The notes under the pieces were generated by a model. It saw only the letters and a program-made list of their open reading frames with translations, had not been told where the DNA came from and did no database searches. From Protonemura montana (Eukaryota > Arthropoda > Insecta > Plecoptera > Nemouridae), in the NCBI GenBank assembly GCA_947568835.1, contig OX387608.1, forward strand, positions 8,098,001-8,162,000: a stretch of 64,000 bases of DNA, in the 5' to 3' direction. Positions within the stretch are counted from its first letter, which is position 1; the number at the start of each line of letters is the position of its first letter. The translations under genes and the position numbers were made by a program. Below are positions 1-10,279 of the stretch, piece after piece.

Positions 1-6
1 TGCTAG

Positions 7-1092
7 TTAACCTTATATAAAAGCCTTAAATTGCGATGTTCAACTTTTTAGTTTGTATCTGACCAGCTGACCAGCTGACCAGCTGGGGTAACATTTTTCT
101 GTACATGTTGATTTAAATTGCGAAATTTGGTTAAAAACGTGTGCAATTGGGTTATAATTGTTCAAAATTAAAATCTCTATCCTATTGTGACACTTTGAGG
201 GTGATTTGAAAGCGTTTTTTTGGTGAAATATTGATAATTGTGTTTGAAATTTCCTGCCTAGGAAAATTGGAGCCATGTCTCACAGTTCGATTTTTATTTC
301 ATTCAAAACTTGCCTTTTACTCACCCGCAGCAGTTTGGTAATACTGTTTATGCATGCCTATGAAAGTTATTGAAGAAATTGAGCACAAACGCTGTTATTT
401 ACGTTCGTTTTAAGTGAAATAGAAATAATTTTGCAAAAAGTTTGACAGATGCATTCATTTGTTTGGTTTTTTGACCACTGCAGGGTGAACGAATTCTTAA
501 ACTTATCTTTGCGGCAGTGCATTCAGGACATTGAAACGTCAAACGGGATTAGAACGTCAAATACTTTTAAGAAACCGGTCAAACATTGCTGGGAATAATT
601 ATAAACATTACATGAATTCAGAGCACAACCCAACGCGACATTTCTACGGTGTTTTGATGGGATTGACATAATGCATTTTATTTAAAACTGGCTGGCAAGG
701 AAAGGTTTTGACAGTTCTCATACAATGTCAAACAACTTAATTACCAAAGAAACTTACATTTTGTCAATTTTAAGTGCTTATCCGTTCATTTAACAGGTTT
801 TTAGTCAGATCTGGTGGAGATGTAAAAGGTATTTCACAAGTTTCACTCTCTAGGAAATATTTCACGGAAATCTTTTGACAGCCAACGTCGTTTGTTTTCG
901 AAATTGTCATCGTGGTCACTTTGGAATTCACAGAGTTTCCACAATGCAGTGACCCCAAGTGAAATAAGCGGCAAATTTCAAATAAAATAAATGGAGGTAC
1001 TTTTGGTTGTGGTCCCATTAGAGGCTTTACATTAAAACCAAAATGCACAATCCCTCAAAATCTTAAGGTGCCGTTAGGCATCGGGTTCTGCT
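7..1092 (+). repeat. Array unit 1
   Basis: Starts after CTAG at 3-6 with ttaaccttatataaaagcc. Near its start, at 61-85, there are three copies of the 8-mer gaccagct, which vary in number between units. Hairpin at 1067-1082. The junction to unit 2 has lost about 22 bases, so CTAG is cut to CT. Confidence 0.85.
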
Positions 1093-2152
1093 TAAATCTG
1101 CGATGTTCAACTTTTTAGTTTGTCTCTGGCTGGCTACCAGCTGGGGTAACATTTTTCTGTACATGTTGATTTAAATTGCGAAATTTGGTTAAAAACGTGT
1201 GCAATTGGGTTATAATTGTTCAAAATTAAAATCTCTATCCTATTGTGACACTTTGAGGGTGATTTGAAAGCGTTTTTTTGGTGAAATATTGATAATTGTG
1301 TTTGAAATTTCCTGCCTAGGAAAATTGGAGCCATGTCTCACAGTTCGATTTTTATTTCATTCAAAACTTGCCTTTAAATGACCTGCAGCAGTTTGGTAAT
1401 ACTCTTCATGCATGCCTATGAAAGTTATTGAAGAAATTGAGCACAAACGCTGTTATTTACGTTCGTTTTAAGTGAAATAGAAATAATTTTGCAAAAAGTT
1501 TGACAGATGCATTCATTTGTTTGGTTTTTTGACCACTGCAGGGTGAACGAATTCTTAAACTTATCTTTGCGGCAGTGCATTCAGGATATTCAAACGTCAA
1601 AAAGGATTAGAACATCAAATACTTTTTAGAAACCAGTCAAACATTGCTGGGAATAATTTTAAATCTTACATGACTTCAGAGCACGACCCAACGCGACATT
1701 TATACGGTGATTTGATGGGATTTTCGTTATGAATTTTATTTAAAACTGGCTGGCAAGGGAAGGTTTTGACAGTTCTCAAACAATGTCAAACAACTTAATT
1801 ACCGAAAAAACTTACATTTTGTCAATTTTAAGTGCTTATCAGTTCATTTAACAGGTTTTTAGCCATATCTGGTGGAGATGTAAAAGGTATTTCACAAGTT
1901 TCACTCTCTAAGAAATATTTCACGGAAATCTTTTGACAGCCAACGTCGTTTGTTTTCGAAATTGTCATCGTGGTCACTTTGGAATTCACAGAGTTTCCAC
2001 AATGCAGTGACCCCAAGTGAAATAAGCGGCAAATTTCAAATAAAATAAATGGGGGTACTTTTGGTTGTGGTCCCATTAGAGGCTTTACATTAAAACCAAA
2101 ATGCACAATCCCTCAAAATCTTAAGGTGCCGTTAGGCATCGGGTTCTGCTAG
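1093..2152 (+). repeat. Array unit 2
   Basis: Lacks the usual first 20 or so bases because of the junction deletion. Otherwise close to unit 1 over its whole length. Hairpin at 2125-2140, CTAG at 2149-2152. Confidence 0.85.
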
Positions 2153-3240
2153 TTAACCTTATATAAAAGCTTTAAATTTGCGATGTTCAACTTTTTAGTT
2201 TGTATCTGGCGACCGACCAGCTGACCAGCTGGGGTAACATTTTTCTGTACATGTTGATTTAAATTGCGAAATTTGGTAAAAAACGTGTGGAATTGGGTTA
2301 TAATTGTTCAAAATTAAAATCTTCACACTATTGTGACACTTTGAGGGTGATTTGAAAGCGTTTTTTTGGTGAAATATTGATAATTATGTTTGAAATTTCC
2401 TGCCTAGGAAAATTGGAGCCATGTCTCACAGCTCGATTTTTATTTGATTCAAAACTTGCCTTTTACTCACCCGCAGCAGCTCGGTAATACTCTTCATGCA
2501 TGTCTATGAAAGTTATTGAAGAAATTGAGCCCAAAGGCTGTTATTTACGTTCCTTTTACGTGAAATGGAAATAATTTTGCAAAAAGTTTGACAGATTCAT
2601 TCATTTGTTTGGTTTTTTGACCACTGCAGGGTGAACGAATTCTTAAACTTATCTTTGCGGCAGTGCATTCAGGACATTGAAACGTCAAACGGGATTAGAA
2701 CGTCAAATACTTTTTAGAAACCAGTCAAACATTGCTGGGAATAATTTTAAATCTTACATGACTTCAGAGCACGACCCAACGCGACATTTATACGGTGATT
2801 TGATGGGATTTTCGTTTTGAATTTTATTTAAAACTGGCTGGCAAGGGAAGGTTTTGACAGTTCTCAAACAATGTCAAACAACTTAATTACCAAAGAAACT
2901 TACATTTTGTCAATTTAAGGTGCTTATCCATTCATTTAACAGGTTTTTAGTCAGATCTGGTGGAGATGTAAAAGGTATTTCACAAGTTTCACTCTCTAAG
3001 AAATATTTCACGGAAATCTTTTGACAGCCAACGTCGTTTGTTTCCGAAATTGTCATCGTGGTCACTTTGGAATTCACAGAGTTTCCACAATGCAGTGACC
3101 CCGAGTGAAATAAACGGCAAATTTCAAATTAAATAAATGGGGGTACTTTTGGTTGTGGTCCCATTAGAGGCTTTACATTTAAACCAAAATGCTCACTCCC
3201 TCAAAAGCTTAAGGTGCCGTTAGGCATCGGGTTCTGCTAG
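2153..3240 (+). repeat. Array unit 3
   Basis: Full-length unit with two 8-mer copies near 2213-2230. Scattered substitutions break the minus-strand 92-codon frame seen in units 1 and 2, which argues against a protein function. Hairpin at 3213-3228, CTAG at 3237-3240. Confidence 0.85.
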
Positions 3241-3700
3241 TTAACCTTATATAAAAGCCTTATTTTAGCGATGTTCAACTTTTTAGTTTGTATCTGGCTG
3301 GGGTAACATTTTTCTGTACATGTTGATTTAAATTGCGAAATTTGGTTAAAAACGTGTGCAATTGGGTTATAATTGTTCAAAATTAAAATCTTCACACTAT
3401 TGTGACACTTTGAGGGTGATTTGAAAGCGTTTTTTTGGTGAAATATTGATAATTATGTTTGAAAATTCAAAACTTGCCTATTACTCACCCGCAGCAGCTC
3501 GGTAATACTCTTCATGCATGCCTATGAAAGTTATTGAAGAAATTGAGCCCAAACGCTGTTAATTAAGTTCGTTTTACGTGAAATAGAAATGATTTTGCAA
3601 AAAGAGTGACAGATGCATTCATTTGTTTGGTTTTTTGACCACTGCAGGGTGAACGAATTCTTAAACTTATCTTTGTGGCAGTGCATTCAGGATATTAAAA

Positions 3701-3730
3701 CGTCAATGTCAATGTCAACGTCAATGTCAA
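3701..3730 (+). repeat. Short GTCAAT hexamer repeat
   Basis: About five copies of gtcaat/gtcaac at the left edge of the divergent segment in array unit 4. It may mark the recombination or slippage site where the unit was rearranged. Confidence 0.7.
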
Positions 3731-4080
3731 ATTCTTTTCAATATCTCTAAAACTGAAGGGAAATAAATGACAAAACTGATATATTGTTGGTGTCTTGGCT
3801 AGCAAGATTGGTAAGCCCAGATTCTAAAAGGTATTTCACAAGTTTCACTCTCTAAAAAATATTTCAAGAAATCATACACGGAAATCTTTTGACAGCCAAC
3901 TTCGTTTGTTTTCGAAATTGTCATCGTGGTCACTTTGGAATTCACAGAGTTTCCACAATGCAGTGACCCCAAGTGAAATAAGCGGCAAATTTCAAATAAA
4001 ATAAATGGGGGTACTTTTGGTTGTGGTCCCATTAGAGGCTTTACATTAAAACCAAAATGCACAATGCCTCAAAATCTTAA

Positions 4081-4108
4081 GGTGCCGTTAGGCATCGGGT
4101 TCTGCTAG
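4081..4108 (+). other. Helitron-like 3' hairpin plus CTAG at the array edge
   Basis: Stem GGTGCC/GGCATC with loop GTTA, an 8-base spacer, then CTAG followed by T. This is the only copy bordering non-repeat DNA, so it shows the true end of the unit. Homology to the other units stops exactly at CTAG. Confidence 0.55.
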
Positions 4109-5679
4109 TAATATTAATAAATTCCCTATTTTTTTTTTCTCTCCCCTTTTTTATCGTGTTTAAATGAAAAACTGTAAAGCAATTTTTTTTTAGTTTAACT
4201 TTAATTAAAAAATAAATCCCAACTATCGCAAAACTAAAGAGTTTAACATTTTATTTTATTCCTGATGCAAAATGTGGCTGTTATTTTTAGGGCGAGTGGT
4301 CAAAAAGCAGACTGTGTTTAAACAACAAACCGTTAACATTTTTGCAATTTTACAGTTACTAGAAAAAAGACATTTGATTTTCATCCTGGAACGAAACCTC
4401 TGGAAACAAGTGGTTTGCATTTGTTATTGTGTCCTGTTTTAGATGTCTCGCACCTAAAACAAAGCGTGCTTCAATTCTCTCGGATCCAAGTAATATTTTG
4501 ACAGCAATATTGTATTTCGTAAGGATATTTGAAAACAAATTTATAAATAACGAATGTTTTGAAATTGTATCAAATCTCAAAAACGATTAGCACTTACTCG
4601 TAGTACTAGTGTCTGATGCTATGCTTCTTGCTTTGACCGAAACAAGGCGCGGTGTAGGCACCTTAAGTGCGCACGCCGTAAGCCGTGTGCATAGTGAGCA
4701 GTCGCTAGCAGGCGGTGAATATTTGAATCGGAAATCGAGCTCGGTGCGATCACGTGACAGTCGACTGACATGTCGCTTCACGCACGGCCATCTAGACGCC
4801 GCTCGCCGTTAGTGTTCCACGATTCAAACGGATTCACAAGGCTGTGTTTACGGCAATGTCATAAGTTTTCGGTGGGTACTCGATCTGATGGCAGAAACGA
4901 TTGACCCGAAATTCTTGCAGATTTTTAAGAAATGTTATTTTGATCCATATTTACTCATTTCTTTAATTAGTCTTAAGTTAGGCTTTGAACTAACCAAATA
5001 GAAACGAAATTTAACTGCATGTGATTAGAAGTTCTCATAGCAATTGTTTTTACTTTTACTTCAAATAGGAGTTAGATCAGTTGGAGGAAGCTGGAAATCG
5101 AATGTTAATGTTTCATTTCAATAACGGTCAACATCCATGCAAATTACCAGAACGCGAAGCTTAACGGGGAAGAGATCACCATATTATATCATTTAATTTT
5201 ATAATATAAAGAGACAGGCCAATAGCAATCTCCTCAAAAGTTACAGGCTTATTCTTGAAATCGTCTTAAAAAAAACACCTAATACGCATTTCTATGTCAA
5301 TCGAAACGCATTTTTCACAATGTATTTGTTTAGAGGAAACGTAACAACGCAAGTCGCATTTACTCCGTACACGGCGAGGTGAATACCTAATCACTGGGGC
5401 GGTGGCGTCGCGCGAACAAGGTGCCCGTGGCGAAGTGTGTAAATAACGGATGTTTCCCTCGCAGACCATGCCGTAGTGCACGCCATCTGGGGTGCGTGAC
5501 GCGAAACGCACTTCGCTGGTCGCCCACTGGCGAGCGAAACCAGCGTGGCACGAACTTTTCCGCTGCAATGTTTGCGTTGTTGAGGTTATTCATTTCACGA
5601 ATAAAAACAACTTATAGGCTCCAATGTTAAATTGTCTTCTTTCAAAATACCTTCTGGTAATTTACTATACCGACAAGAA
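4109..5679. other. Unique sequence with two CpG-rich patches
   Basis: AT-rich single-copy DNA. A GC-rich patch at 4600-4830 carries a strong splice-donor-like site on the minus strand (intron GTAAGT at plus 4597-4592). With no long ATG-started frame, it could be an untranslated first exon. A second patch lies at 5340-5600. No protein was recognised in either. Confidence 0.4.
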
Positions 5680-5950
5680 TGGCTGTAGCAACAAGATGGA
5701 GTCACCATCTTTTTTGAGAGTTCATACATTTTATTTCTTTATTTCTCGCAGATTGATCGCATTTAAAGCAAGTTTACACTAAACAATCTTTATTGATTCT
5801 AGCCTCAAGAGTTGATTTACATTTGTTGATATTTGAAGTTGAAAGAATAGCAATGAAGAGGTTTGTTTAAATGGCTCAACGAAGCGCCATCGTGTGGCTA
5901 CAACGCGAGACTCTGTCTAACCCAATGGTAAAACATTTTATATTAGTGGC
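5679..5950 (+). repeat. Dispersed ~290-bp unclassified element, diverged copy
   Basis: Aligns along its length with the copies at 53946-54236 and 40494-40772. Shared tracts include the start (gtagcaac..gatggagtcacc), the T-rich segment, aatctttattgat, an aagcgccatcg block and the end (attagtggcg). It has no tRNA or 5S head, no coding capacity and no obvious terminal inverted repeats. Confidence 0.55.
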
Positions 5951-6406
5951 GTGGATTATTGGCATTGCCAAAACTTATCTATCAAGAGGCAAAAGCTTCT
6001 CTAGAAAAGCTTTCACAGTATTTCCTTTCTTTTCTTGATATTGGTACAAGACATTTAATCGAATGTAAGAAAAAAATCATACATCTCTGTTAAAAAATAC
6101 GCACTGGGCTCTTTTCCAAAAACTCCATCGCCATGCTTACAAGACGTCTTTGTAAAAGATCACTAAAGAACAGGCGTTTCCCATTGCTGCCAACTTTATT
6201 GCAACAAAGACTAAAGAATGAGTGAGTTTTTTTTTTGCAAAGTTCTTCTGCTTTGAAATATATAGAGTTTTCTATAGTCACTCTGTTTTGAGGATTAAAA
6301 GAAAAAGCTTTCTAGACATTGTCAGCAATAATGTGAAAAATTACACAAAGAATGGTAATTGTATTGATTTAAATACCAGTTAAAGATGCGTCCGCCGCTT
6401 TCAAGT
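5951..6406. other. AT-rich unique sequence
   Basis: No gene, repeat or RNA signature was seen here. Confidence 0.5.
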
Positions 6407-6616
6407 GGTTTCCCGTGTTACAAATACTGGATCCCGTTAAATCACCTAAGTTAAGCAACACTGCGCTGAGTCCAGTATTGGATGGGTGACCATTATACAC
6501 ATGACCAGTTCTGTTCGGGAGAGTGGTTGGAGGGATGAAAGTTATTACAGTAACTGCATTACCCTTGCTTATCAACCTCTCGACAGCATGGATTTGTGAT
6601 GGAATCCTGCGAGTTG
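6407..6616 (+). mobile_element. 5S-rRNA-derived SINE, 5' part (interrupted)
   Basis: The 5' segment carries the 5S rRNA internal promoter: A-box-like gttaagcaacact at about 6450 and C-box-like ggatgggtgacc at about 6480. It continues into the SINE body (cttgcttatcaacctctcgac) and stops near the ..ggaatcctgcgagttg position. The matching 3' part resumes at 7120, so a later insertion of about 503 bp split this copy. Confidence 0.85.
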
Positions 6617-7119
6617 AACAGTGGTAGCAAGTTTTAACCCATGTGCGGAGGTGTTTTACAAAGATAGCTGCAAACCGTTGTTTAAGGATTTTAAAATAAT
6701 TACTTATTATAGCTTGTACATTTTCAATTGTATTATGTTTGTTTATACATTTTTTTTTAAATGACTGCACGGTAAGAGCATATGACGCTAGACAACAAAA
6801 TGGAAAAAGACTAGCTACGCACAAATTTACTATGGTTGAAAGGTGCTCTAACTATGCTGGAACGAAACCGTACAGCTCTTTGCCTTTAGAAATAAAAAAT
6901 CAATCAAAAAGCAATTTAAAAAATGGACTTAAAACATGGTGCGTAGAAAAATGTTTCTATAGTGTTGAAGAATTTTATGGATAGACTGATAAGATTGTAG
7001 AGCTTACATACTATGTATACAGTGTATTTATTTATTTATTTACTCATATGAATTGACATGTTCAAAATTATTGTAAAATGATCAATCTGGACGAGTAAAA
7101 GCATTTATTATTATTATTT
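6617..7119 (+). mobile_element. 5'-truncated LINE inserted in a SINE
   Basis: Fills the gap between the two halves of a 5S-SINE. It carries the last part of a reverse-transcriptase ORF followed by an AT-rich 3' UTR ending in TTATTATTATT, as expected for a 5'-truncated non-LTR retrotransposon. No clear target-site duplication could be read. Confidence 0.65.
6660..6984 (+). pseudogene. LINE reverse transcriptase C-terminal remnant
   Basis: Two adjoining frames carry the conserved tail of CR1/L2/jockey-like LINE polymerases. Frame one (6660 to about 6765) reads CKPLFKDFKIITYYSLYIFN, like the SLYI helix before the tail. After a frameshift, 6739-6984 reads RAYDARQQNG..., SSLPLEIKNQ... and ends KCFYSVEEFYG, matching the familiar NYNTR, W/YNSLP-EI-N and CFYS-EEF motifs. 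The frameshift and missing catalytic domain make it non-functional. Recognition is by motif memory, not a database search; the clade is uncertain. Confidence 0.6.
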
Positions 7120-7294
7120 TTCGGAAGAGACGAAAAGCCGGTGGTACACTTGGTGGTGCTGGTTTCCCCTCCACCCGTCGAATCTATAGGCTAGATTAAT
7201 AATCACTCAATTAATTGCTAACGCTAATGGACCAAAGCCACAGGGCTCGTTGTCAAAACAGTGCGTCGTCAAACACAACGAACAAACCAATTAT
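7120..7294 (+). mobile_element. 5S-SINE 3' part, resuming after the LINE
   Basis: Begins ttcggaagagacgaaaagcc at the point where the copy at 6407-6616 stops. It runs to the gtgcgtcgtcaaacacaacg tail. Together the two halves make one nearly full-length SINE. Confidence 0.8.
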
Positions 7295-7791
7295 CTCGTG
7301 AGTCTGAAGCAAAATACAGATCAAAATCGCTACAGGCATGAGAACTAGCCCATCTCCACAAGCGGGGGTGTACTGATCAGTGGTTTACACAGCCAAAATA
7401 ACGAACACCGAAAGCCACAGCCAGTCCACGCAACTCCGAAGTAAACACATGGATAAATAATGCCGCTCGACGATACAACCTTTTTGCAGCACAGTTACCG
7501 TCTTCTTCCAAAGTGTCGCTTCCGTGGAATCTGTATTCTAGCAGGACCGCGTCGATGAATTTATCATGGGACAGGCCCGTGAGGAAAGTTTCCTGGAATC
7601 GAGAAAGGTCTTCTCCGCTAGAATGATTTCATTCGGTTCCTCCGAGAAAACCTAGTTTTTCCTAAACGGAGACGTGGATAGCTGTGAAGAAATTCAAAAA
7701 ACGTAAAACTGTTCAAGAAAAACAGTTACGAGTGTGCCCCAAATCCTATTGAAGTCTTAAATGTTTGAAAAAATGAAGGCAATTAAATAAA
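7295..7791. other. Unique sequence between SINEs
   Basis: Mixed-composition single-copy DNA. No RNA, coding or repeat signature was seen. Confidence 0.5.
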
Positions 7792-8111
7792 CAAACACCG
7801 GTCCTCCTAAGATCACCAAAGTTAGGCAACACGGTGCTGGATCACGCAATTGAATGGGTTACCATCATACTCCTGACCAGTGTGGTTCGAACGGACGATT
7901 AGACGGACAGAAGTTAGTACAAAAGTTTTACTCGTTTTACTTATCAACTTCTCGACAGCATAGATTTATAGAGAAAGCTGTTGGTCTGCTTGGTGCTCTT
8001 CGACAGGAGTAGGCCACGTGCCGTCACAAAGGGCATCTCTTCTCTCTTATATATATATAAGATTAGATTCATCATCATTCTCATCATCACCCACTCATTA
8101 ACCGATGCTTA
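7792..8111 (+). mobile_element. 5S-SINE, diverged, internal deletion
   Basis: Head with gatcaccaaagttaggcaac and atgggttaccatcatac is still recognisable as the 5S promoter region. The segment around the conserved gtaccgtccttcggaagg palindrome is missing. A (TA)n run replaces part of the 3' body at about 8047-8060. It lies immediately upstream of another copy in the same orientation. Confidence 0.75.
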
Positions 8112-8556
8112 AAGGTTAAAATGTTGGAAAAACCGGTTCTAGTACATCACCGAAGTTAAGCCTCACTGCGCTGAGTCAGGTATTGGATGGGTGACCATCA
8201 TACACATGTCCAGTTTTGTTCAGGAGAGAAGTTAGAGAGATCAAAGTTAGTACACCAACTTCATTCGCCTTGCTTATCAACCTCTCGACAGCATGTATTT
8301 GTGGAGGAATCCTGCTGTTTGAGTTGTACCGTCCTTCGGAAGTGACGTTAAGCCGGTGGTCCCCTTAGTGCTCTTCGACAGGAGTAGGCTACGTACCGGC
8401 ACCAAGTTTCCCCTCCTCCCTTCTAGACTAGGTTAGGTTCATCATCATTCTCATCATAATCCACTCATTCACTGATGCCATTAGACCAGTGCCGCATAGC
8501 CAGATTTCAAAACAGTGCGTCGCTAAACACCACAAATAAATAAATAAATAAATATA
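8112..8556 (+). mobile_element. 5S-SINE, full length with (AAAT)n tail
   Basis: Complete copy. The 5S head (tcaccgaagttaagc, ggatgggtgaccatcatac) is followed by the body and then a domain with the self-complementary ccttcggaag. Next come ggtggtcccc, a TCATCAT stretch, the gtgcgtcgctaaacaccac end, and a tail of about five AAAT units. The pol III type 1 (A box, C box) promoter lies inside the transcribed region. Confidence 0.9.
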
Positions 8557-8618
8557 GAAAAGCCTTTGATGCTGTTAGACAGAAGTCGATACGAGATTTG
8601 CTTTTAGGCTCAGCCAGC

Positions 8619-8708
8619 TTCATCATCAACCTATCAATCACCCAACAATATACCAGTTTAACACGTATACTGTATCAGCCTACGATGCGTCGTTAAACAC
8701 CACAAATC
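8619..8708 (+). mobile_element. 5S-SINE 3' fragment
   Basis: Only the tail region is left: catcatcaacc..., then gatgcgtcgttaaacaccac at about 8684-8703. Confidence 0.6.
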
Positions 8709-9584
8709 ACAACCTGTCAATGCCTACACCCTTTTGAAAGGTCTTCACCCTTGTAAACCACATTGCAATGAAAAACGAGCTGCCAATTAGCAACCCCCCA
8801 CCCGCCCACCCCCGGCCAACAGACTATGTGACGCAACTATCATGTCTGGCACCGGAATCGCTTCATTAATTTCATTCGCGTTGTCGCTATGGCAACGGGC
8901 CAGCCTGCCACGTGACCAAGACGGATGACGCGGGTGTCATAGCTGGTACTGATCGAGAAGGCCGGGCCGCGATCGAGCGGTGCAGCTGTTTACAGCGTCT
9001 ATTAGCTGGGGTACTGGCACTTGTTTAGTTTTCATTGTGTGTGGTGGGAGATGTATGCATCCCATGCATGCATTTATTGAAGAATTAGATTCAATTTTCC
9101 ATGTTTGTTTGGTTTGGTCCTTAAATCGCACAGAATTCATCTAGCAAAATTATGAATATACACTTTGACAATCTCAAAAGTTTAGCCGATATTGAAATTA
9201 ATCAAAAAATGTAAAAAACTGTTTACTACAAGTGCGAGATTAGCATCAGTTTAACAAACTTTTGGCATATATAATAGCACTTGCTGATAAATACCTTGGC
9301 ATCCAGTTTGTTTATTAAGAAAAAAAGGCTAAAACAATTTTAAATTTGAATTTTTGTATTTTTGTATTTTTTTTTTTCGAGTGAATACGGCAGTTTTCTT
9401 TGCAGGAATTTTTTTCAGAACAGCTAACTTTATTACATTGCATTTGTTTACATTTTCACGTTGTGTCGTAATTTCGAAACTCAGCCCACGAATACTGTTT
9501 ACCCATGTCACGGCCCGTAGGATCACGTCAAGCGATATTACATCGTCCCTTCAGTGTCGGGCCACACACGGCCTCTTTGAACCA
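8709..9584. other. Unique DNA with a CpG-rich patch and RFX-like site
   Basis: A GC-rich patch at about 8780-9010 contains GTTGTCGCTATGGCAAC (8880-8896), whose right half ATGGCAAC is a good RFX half-site. The rest is AT-rich and featureless. No coding sequence was recognised. Confidence 0.4.
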
Positions 9585-9600
9585 CCCCCCCCCCCCCCCC
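9585..9600 (+). repeat. Poly(C) run
   Basis: Uninterrupted run of about 16 C. Confidence 0.95.
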
Positions 9601-9812
9601 TCCACCCTTCCAACAACCTTTCCACTCCGGAGCCAAGGGGCACGGCCACGCAGATGCTTTTATCAAAATTCGCCCAGTTTTATTAGTTTTTTACTTGCCC
9701 GCACCCAACGAACCCCTAAAAAACAGCATTGAAATTTGAATTTTTTTATTGCTACCTCTTGGTCTTTTTACTTTGAGCAATTTTAATGATACTCCATATG
9801 CATTTTTTTACA

Positions 9813-9815
<3 letters not shown>

Positions 9816-9841
<26 letters not shown>
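9816..9841 (+). repeat. (AT)n microsatellite
   Basis: About 13 AT dinucleotides. Confidence 0.95.
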
Positions 9842-9843
<2 letters not shown>

Positions 9844-9954
9844 TCATACATTTCTATATAATATATCCTCAGACGTCTCTTCATCAGAGGAAAATGGTTA
9901 CAGCGACGAATTCAAATTTATTCAATCGAGGACCTCGTTCGTCTTGCATTACGT

Positions 9955-10270
9955 CTGCCCATTTCCTTACAATATCCTTGTCATTTCTCTCTCTCCCTCT
10001 CTTTCCTCCTGCCGTTCTCTTCCTCTCTCTTTGAGAAGATACGAAATTATCATCCATCGCTTCTACGACATCCTCGTCATCTCCGTTCCGCCGGCTTTCC
10101 CATTTCCCGCTTTTCCGTCCTCTCTTTGTGACGTAGCACGGCCCGCCAGAAACCTTAACCGTTCGCTTCATCTCATCTCTTTTTTCTCTTTTGTCTTCCA
10201 TTTTTTTTTACTATTTTTTCTTTTTTTGCATCCTTGCCTCTTCTACTTTTTCAATTCTTTCGTTTGAACG
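9955..10270 (+). repeat. Pyrimidine-rich tract
   Basis: About 300 bases dominated by C and T on the plus strand. It causes a spurious 172-codon frame full of F, S, L and P. It is low complexity rather than coding, and may form triplex or other non-B structure. Confidence 0.8.
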
Positions 10271-10279
10271 CAAGTAACT

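Larger units (their letters stand above)
1..4108 (+). repeat. Tandem array of ~1.06-1.09 kb units (4 copies, Helitron-like ends)
   Basis: Four head-to-tail units fill this stretch. Boundaries taken at CTAG^T are about 7-1092, 1093-2152, 2153-3240 and 3241-4108. The first two bases and the CTAG at 3-6 belong to a preceding unit, so the array continues beyond the window. Adjacent units are nearly identical over hundreds of bases. Each unit ends with the imperfect palindrome ggtgccgttaggcatc (6-bp stem with one G-T pair, loop GTTA), then gggttctg and CTAG, and is followed by T; at the end of unit 1 only the CT survives because of the junction deletion. A hairpin just inside a CTRR end, with T after it, is the hallmark of Helitron 3' ends. 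That assignment is inference: no TC 5' end, Rep or helicase coding is seen. Two short minus-strand open frames recur only because the units are homogenised. Confidence 0.9.
3241..4108 (+). repeat. Array unit 4, internally rearranged
   Basis: Terminal, shorter unit. The first part matches unit 3 but lacks the 8-mer repeats and a piece near 3465. From about 3706 to 3826 the normal sequence (about 240 bases in the other units) is replaced by unrelated sequence, after which the unit resumes. Hairpin at 4081-4096, CTAG at 4105-4108, followed by TAATATTAAT of the single-copy flank. Confidence 0.8.

Noticed and set aside
40..276. Minus-strand 66-78-codon frame in satellite units 1 and 2
   Set aside because: Same reasoning: repeat homogenisation, low-complexity peptide, no recognisable domain.
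770..1048. Minus-strand 92-codon frame repeated in satellite units 1, 2 and (shortened) 4
   Set aside because: Conserved because whole units are nearly identical. Unit 3 carries a stop in the frame, and the codons show no sign of protein-level constraint.
5069..5164. Open segment ELDQLEEAGNRML after a good acceptor-like site
   Set aside because: No donor before the stop, average codon composition, and about 30 open codons are expected often by chance.
6440..6500. 5S rRNA gene
   Set aside because: Only about 55-75 bases of 5S-like sequence are present, always joined to the same SINE body, so these are SINE heads and not rRNA genes.
6369..6824. 151-codon minus-strand frame
   Set aside because: Lies across the SINE and LINE fragments, antisense to both.
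9749..10267. 172-codon plus-strand frame, longest in the window
   Set aside because: Runs through an (AT)n microsatellite and a pyrimidine-rich tract. The F/L/S/P-rich peptide reflects composition only.
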